A stretch of 64,000 nt of DNA, taken from assembly GCA_950295325.1 (NCBI GenBank), contig OX485805.1:23299501-23363500 (forward strand). The letters are read 5' to 3'. A program made the translations under genes and the position numbers. Shown one piece after another: positions 59,959 to 64,000 of this stretch. Source of the stretch: Polytrichum commune (Eukaryota; Streptophyta; Polytrichopsida; Polytrichales; Polytrichaceae). How positions within the stretch are numbered: position 1 is the first letter of the stretch; each line of letters opens with the position of its first letter. The notes beneath the pieces were generated by a model. It worked only from the letters and a program-made list of their open reading frames with translations, made no database searches and was not told the DNA's origin.

Positions 59959-61505
59959 CATCTGGAAGATAGTTGATGGACACATGCATATGAGCCACAG
60001 TAGCATCAAAAAGCTTCTCGGTCTCAATAGCCAACTGCCAAATACAAAATAAAGATTAGAAAAATTGATTGATTGAAAATTTTTTTTTTTCAAAAAACAT
60101 AGATAAAAAATTATCACCTAAGCCCACCAAGTAGCTTTATCAAGTCATTTAGGAAACTCTATATCATTGAATTTTGGTTTCGGAAACTTGAGAGCCTCAC
60201 GAAGAGTAGGTGAACTGTTCCACATCTCAAGCCACTTAATCTTCATAGATATATCCATTGCCGAAGTTGCTAACATCCAAAGTTTTTCTTGAATCATCTC
60301 AGGATTCTCATCGTGAGTTTCATAACGAGACTTCACATGCTCTAAGAACATAGGAGAATGTCTAGAATCTGCAATGGGAAGTTATTTCTTTAGTTCCAAA
60401 TAAGAAGTCAATCTCACCCTCTCTACAGCTTTGGAAACAAATTCATCCACTGCACTTGAAATCCAATGTGTAGAATCATAGTATTTCTCATAAAATTTCC
60501 TTTGAGCAGTAACAACAACATCTCCCAACTTTTACTACACCAAGGAAAAAACATATAAGAGTATGTTAAATCACACATAATAAAAATAAGATGTAATAAA
60601 ACATATAGTTATAGAATTCAAAATAAAAAAATATATATATATATATATATAAAATGCGTGAAAAACTAATACTTTAGAAAAATAACCTAGTATAGAAATC
60701 CATTAAGAGCCTCAACAGTAAAAGAGAACCAAGTCCTATATTTGGATTTTTGTTTGGCATCAGCGGCAGTAAGATCTTCTTTGGAGACAACTTTTTTAAA
60801 ATATGAAAGTGGTTGTCCAGCAATGCTTTGAATGCGGAAAAACTTATAGACAAAATTCGTACAAATATGGGATTTTTGGTTCCTCATGACAAAATAAAAC
60901 AACCAATGATAAGCCAAAGAAAATAAATATAAAATAAAAAAATAAATTTAAAAGAAAACCAAATGAACCGAACAAATAAAAAGAGAAGAATAAAGGAATT
61001 ACCACTTCATGTAAAGCTGCCAACATGGTTGCAATATCTCCTTTGACGTCCAAAATAATACTTTCAACAAGATAATGTCAAGCATGATCATGTGTATGAT
61101 CTCGATTAATAATAGGCAACCATACTTGCAACGGTGGTTTCCATCCCATACCATGAACATTTTACCAGAGAAAACTTTGAGGTCCTCATTAATTTGCAAT
61201 ATTTTTTTAAAGGCATCATTTGTCCGTACCCAATTTTCACTCTATGATTTAATGATACTATCGGTAACATCTATTGTTTTCCCCTCATTATTTTCCAAGG
61301 CCACGTAAAAAACCCCATTGCCCTCCATATAACCACAAGCAACAAAATGTGCAGCCATTCGATATAGTGTAATGTTGAATTTTGATTTTGCCCTTGATTG
61401 ATACCTCAACCGTTCAAGACGGGAAGATGTGTTGACAATTTCTTTCTTAAAAAATGCATGCAATTGCAATTGCAATTGATCTTCAGAAAGAGGTACAACT
61501 TTCAT
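59959..61505 (-). pseudogene. Decayed multi-exon gene of unknown family (GNHR / VKGD motif protein)
   Basis: Read on the minus strand, coherent blocks follow each other with plausible GT-AG introns. Block 1 (61505 to about 61012): MKVVPLSEDQL .. MAAHFVACGYMEGNG .. ALENNEGKTIDV, an in-frame TAG, SENWVRTNDAFKKIL, MVWDGNHR, a 1-nt frameshift, VWLPIINRDH, an in-frame TGA, VESIILDVKGDIATMLAAL. Block 2 (about 60860-60686): KVVSKEDLTAADAKQKS. Block 3 (60528-60118): LGDVVVTAQRKFYEKYY .. MFLEHVKSRYETHDENP .. KFPKPKFNDIEFP, with internal stops. Block 4 (60034-59959): LAIETEKLFDATVAHMHVSI. Three or more stops and a frameshift show it is dead. The family is unknown; the DGNHR and VKGD..MLAALHEV motifs look conserved and could belong to a mobile-element gene (inference). 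Confidence 0.55.
60628..60651. repeat. (AT)n microsatellite
   Basis: An uninterrupted AT dinucleotide run of about 24 bp within an intron of the decayed minus-strand gene. Confidence 0.9.
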
Positions 61506-61672
61506 ATCTAAAGCACAAAAATATCATCCATATAAAAGATAATAAATTTAAAAAAAATATATACATATGGAAGAAATCACACATGCAAAATAAAATAATA
61601 TACAAAAATATTTATGAAAGTGAGAGTATACATAAGGGAAAATCACATATGCAAAAAAATTTAAAATTTCAA

Positions 61673-62285
61673 TAAGGGTGGCCGTTTACGGCCACTTTTG
61701 TTGGAGGACAAAACATTTAGGAAATGAATGTATACATGAAGAAAGAAACACATATTGAAAATAAAATTCTATTTCAATAAGGCTGGCCGTTTACGGCCAT
61801 CCTTGTTGAAGGAAAAAAAAAGGAAATGGGTGTATACATGAAAAAAAAAACACATATAGAATAGAATCTAAAATTTCAATAAGGATGGCCGTTAACGGCC
61901 ACCCTTGTTGGAGGAAAAAAAATGAAGGAAATGAGTGTATACATGAAGAAATAAACATATATAGAAAAGAATATGAAATTTCAATAAGGGTGGAAATGAG
62001 TGTATACATGAAAAAAAAAACACATATACTAATAAATCTGAGATGCAACTAAGGGTGGCCGTTAACGGCCATACTTTTAGATGGAACAGACATAAGAAAA
62101 ATATGTGCATATGTGATTTTATTTCAAAGAAATTATGTTGTTAAATGAAGACTGAAACCCAAAGAGGGGTACCATAAACTAGAAAATAGAAGTTAGCATC
62201 ATACAAAGGCTGGCCGTTGACTGCCACCATAAACTAGAACACAGAAGTTGGCATCATAAAAAGGGTGGCCGATAACGGCTACCCA
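61673..62285. repeat. Cluster of tandem units each carrying a GGTGGCCGTTAACGGCCACC-type palindrome
   Basis: Palindromes centred on CCGTTAACGG occur at about 61673, 61779, 61881, 62051, 62206 and 62261, with a truncated one at 61986. The first four units are spaced 102-106 bp and share the inter-palindrome sequence (TTGTTGGAGGA .. GAAATGAGTGTATACATGAA). The last two form a 55-bp duplicate (ACCATAAACTAGAA .. AGAAGTTGGCATCATA). The cluster lies exactly between two divergently oriented gene remnants. Confidence 0.85.
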
Positions 62286-62891
62286 TTTGGAAGAGAAATA
62301 CACCTTGATTTGAGTCACTTTCCGGAGTTGCTAGAACGTTTTCAAATATTCTAATTTATTTCCGAAAAAAATCAAGTGCATAGATTATAGCCTTGCCATT
62401 TATTCCAATTTTTTTTAGAATTTTTGGAGATGATATCAATTTTACATAAATCGCCAAAGTCTACTGAAATTAATATGGTTAGATTTCCTGCATAAAATCT
62501 TCATTTTTTGAAGATTTTTGAAGAATCTAAGATGCTCTAATTGTTTTTTGGCTTTAAATCATGCAAAACAAAATCATTTTGTTCATGCTATATATCATTG
62601 GAATCGTATTCTCTGCGTGAACAATATAGTATACATTACATACCTCCAAATTTATTTTGATTTTAAAGTTATTTTCTTACGATTTTGTTCGTACAACCTA
62701 CCTCCATCTCTGCCTCAGAAGATTGTTCTTTTTTTTCGTATTGTGTGGCGTATTTTTCCATGATTGCACGTGAGCGTATATGTCTTTTCCATTGGTCTAC
62801 GAGCTTGGATAAGATGACCCAAAAATATATCAAACCATCCTTGCAGTTTCGACACAAGCAAATATGAAAGGATTACAAAGACGCGACAACA
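62286..62891. other. AT-rich spacer upstream of the right-edge gene
   Basis: No repeat or coding signal is defined. It separates the palindrome array from the ATG at 62892 and would hold the promoter of the right-edge gene if that gene were functional. Confidence 0.35.
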
Positions 62892-64000
62892 ATGGACGAC
62901 GCCGAGACTAAGTATCATGTGATTCGTTCTTGGTGGTTGTCATCCGGATCTACCTCGGAAGAAGGCATCCTTGGCCTTTCAGAGTGGTGGGTTTTTGGCA
63001 CTTTCGTTACAGACAATGGGGTGGTCATATGCTATTTGTAAATACATATCAAAATTCATTATTCAATGTCATTCATTTTTCTTTCATTATTATATATATC
63101 TTATATTTTTATTATCTTCATATTTGTGTGTTGTTCATAGGATATGACAATAGAACAACGTGCGGAAATGCCAACATACAACCTTGCAGAGACTGTACAC
63201 AAAAAATGGCTCCAACAGTCCGGTAACAAGATGACTTGTTTATATGAAGCTACAGTGGATGACATGATTTGTGCCTTCATGCGAATTGCAAATTACCGGA
63301 CATGGTTAAAATGGAGTCTGATGGTAAAGGTCTTGATTCGGCATCCTTGAAAATCAAAACGGCTGCCAGGTATGGAGATCCAAAAATGTTGGCTGATGCC
63401 ATGAAGTCTTATCTAGGGACAGAAGACGTCAGCACTAAAGATTGTGCATTGGAAGGGTCAGAGCTTTTTGGTTCCACCAAACGCAAACTCAACCTATTAC
63501 CGGATGTTAATTGTGACTCTCATCGATCCGACAAAATAAACTATTTCATTCCTTGTCCCAACACCCGAGCAACTCGTCAACGCATAGAGGAATCGTTGAA
63601 TTCTACAATTCATGGTGTGGTTCATACTACATCTGTGTTAGAGACTGATTGTGTTGCTTCTAAGTGGTACATTGCAAGATTGCCACTCAACTCAGCCAAA
63701 CGATGTTGGGCACTACAGGCCATTACAGGGACTATGTGCATTACCAAAGTCGGGATTGGAAAACATGACACACCTGCTCCAACATACAAAGGGCTCATGA
63801 AGGAATTTTACTCTCCCAACAATGTGGAGTATGAATTTTGGTTTTGCCTTGACGATATCAAGCGTTTTGTGAGTGGCAGTAAGAAGAAATATGTGTTGGA
63901 TTGGCCTATAGTATCCAACACGTGGCCGGTGAAGATAGGTACCAATCTATCGAGAGAGGAGGTTCTGGCACTTGAAGATGTTGAATTTCAACTACAGCAG
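62892..64000 (+). pseudogene. Right-edge gene of unknown family, frame-damaged, continues beyond the window
   Basis: Exon-like block 1 (62892-63037) starts MDDAETKYHVIRSWWLSSG and reaches TDNGVVICYL before a GTAAAT donor. After an intron ending TTCATAG, block 2 (63141 to about 63310) reads DMTIEQRAEMPTYNLAETVH .. WLQQSGNKMTCLYEATVDDM .. RIANYRTWLK. Its phase does not fit the block 1 donor by one base. A further one-base shift near 63310 leads into an uninterrupted frame from 63302 to the window end (233 codons: MESDGKGLDSASLKIKTAA .. DPKMLADAMKSYLG .. LPLNSAKRCWALQAITG .. YEFWFCLDDIKRFV .. WPIVSNTWPVKIG). No known domain is recognised. The last frame is long and clearly coding in origin. Two phase conflicts suggest early decay, though unrecognised splicing could explain them. 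Confidence 0.55.

Noticed and set aside
61673-62285. CRISPR-like array
   Set aside because: The repeats are palindromic but spacing is irregular, the spacers are related to one another rather than unique, and the host is a eukaryote.

Overview
The window looks like nuclear DNA from a land plant or close streptophyte relative. It is AT-rich, gene-poor and dense in short non-autonomous transposons. It carries one large intron-rich receptor kinase gene with canonical GT-AG introns and the 72-nt phase-2 LRR exons typical of plant LRR receptor kinases. I cannot name the species; a non-seed plant is a guess.

One intact gene is convincing: a 16-exon leucine-rich-repeat receptor-like kinase on the + strand (26006-36344, 895 codons). 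Every exon junction keeps phase. Its ectodomain resembles the LRR-VIII-1 group that includes the Arabidopsis hydrogen-peroxide receptor HPCA1. Its kinase half instead resembles the LRR-VIII-2/DUF26 type. Several catalytic landmarks are replaced: HRD is HGD, the catalytic-loop Asn is Ser, and the segment before the APE motif is rewritten. The product is therefore best read as a chimeric receptor with a probable pseudokinase.

Region by region: 1-24.9 kb is intergenic DNA packed with MITEs, two tRNA-derived SINE copies (one split by a nested MITE), one decayed retroelement-like coding fragment (6213-6743, minus), a 13-bp minisatellite and a near-perfect long hairpin (12734-12847). 24.9-36.3 kb holds the receptor gene and its GC-richer upstream region. 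36.3-49.6 kb is another MITE-rich block, with a dense nest at 42.7-44.7 kb. 49.6-53.0 kb is a GC-rich segment with a proline-rich open frame, followed by decayed coding sequence, possibly retroelement-derived. 53-59.9 kb is intergenic with more repeats. 59.9-64 kb holds two divergently arranged, multi-exon, frame-damaged genes of unknown family. A cluster of palindrome-bearing tandem repeats lies between them, and the + strand member runs off the window as a 233-codon open frame.

At least nine repeat families can be defined from multiple copies, long terminal inverted repeats or target-site duplications (TSDs). A: hAT-like, 8-bp TSD. B, E and G: Tourist/PIF-Harbinger-like, 3-bp TSD. C: hAT-like, 408 bp. 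D: tRNA-derived SINE. F and I: unassigned inverted-repeat elements. H: Mutator-like, 9-bp TSD. J: an unassigned dispersed repeat. The 'genes working together' question applies only to the receptor gene; nothing else here looks like a functional partner.
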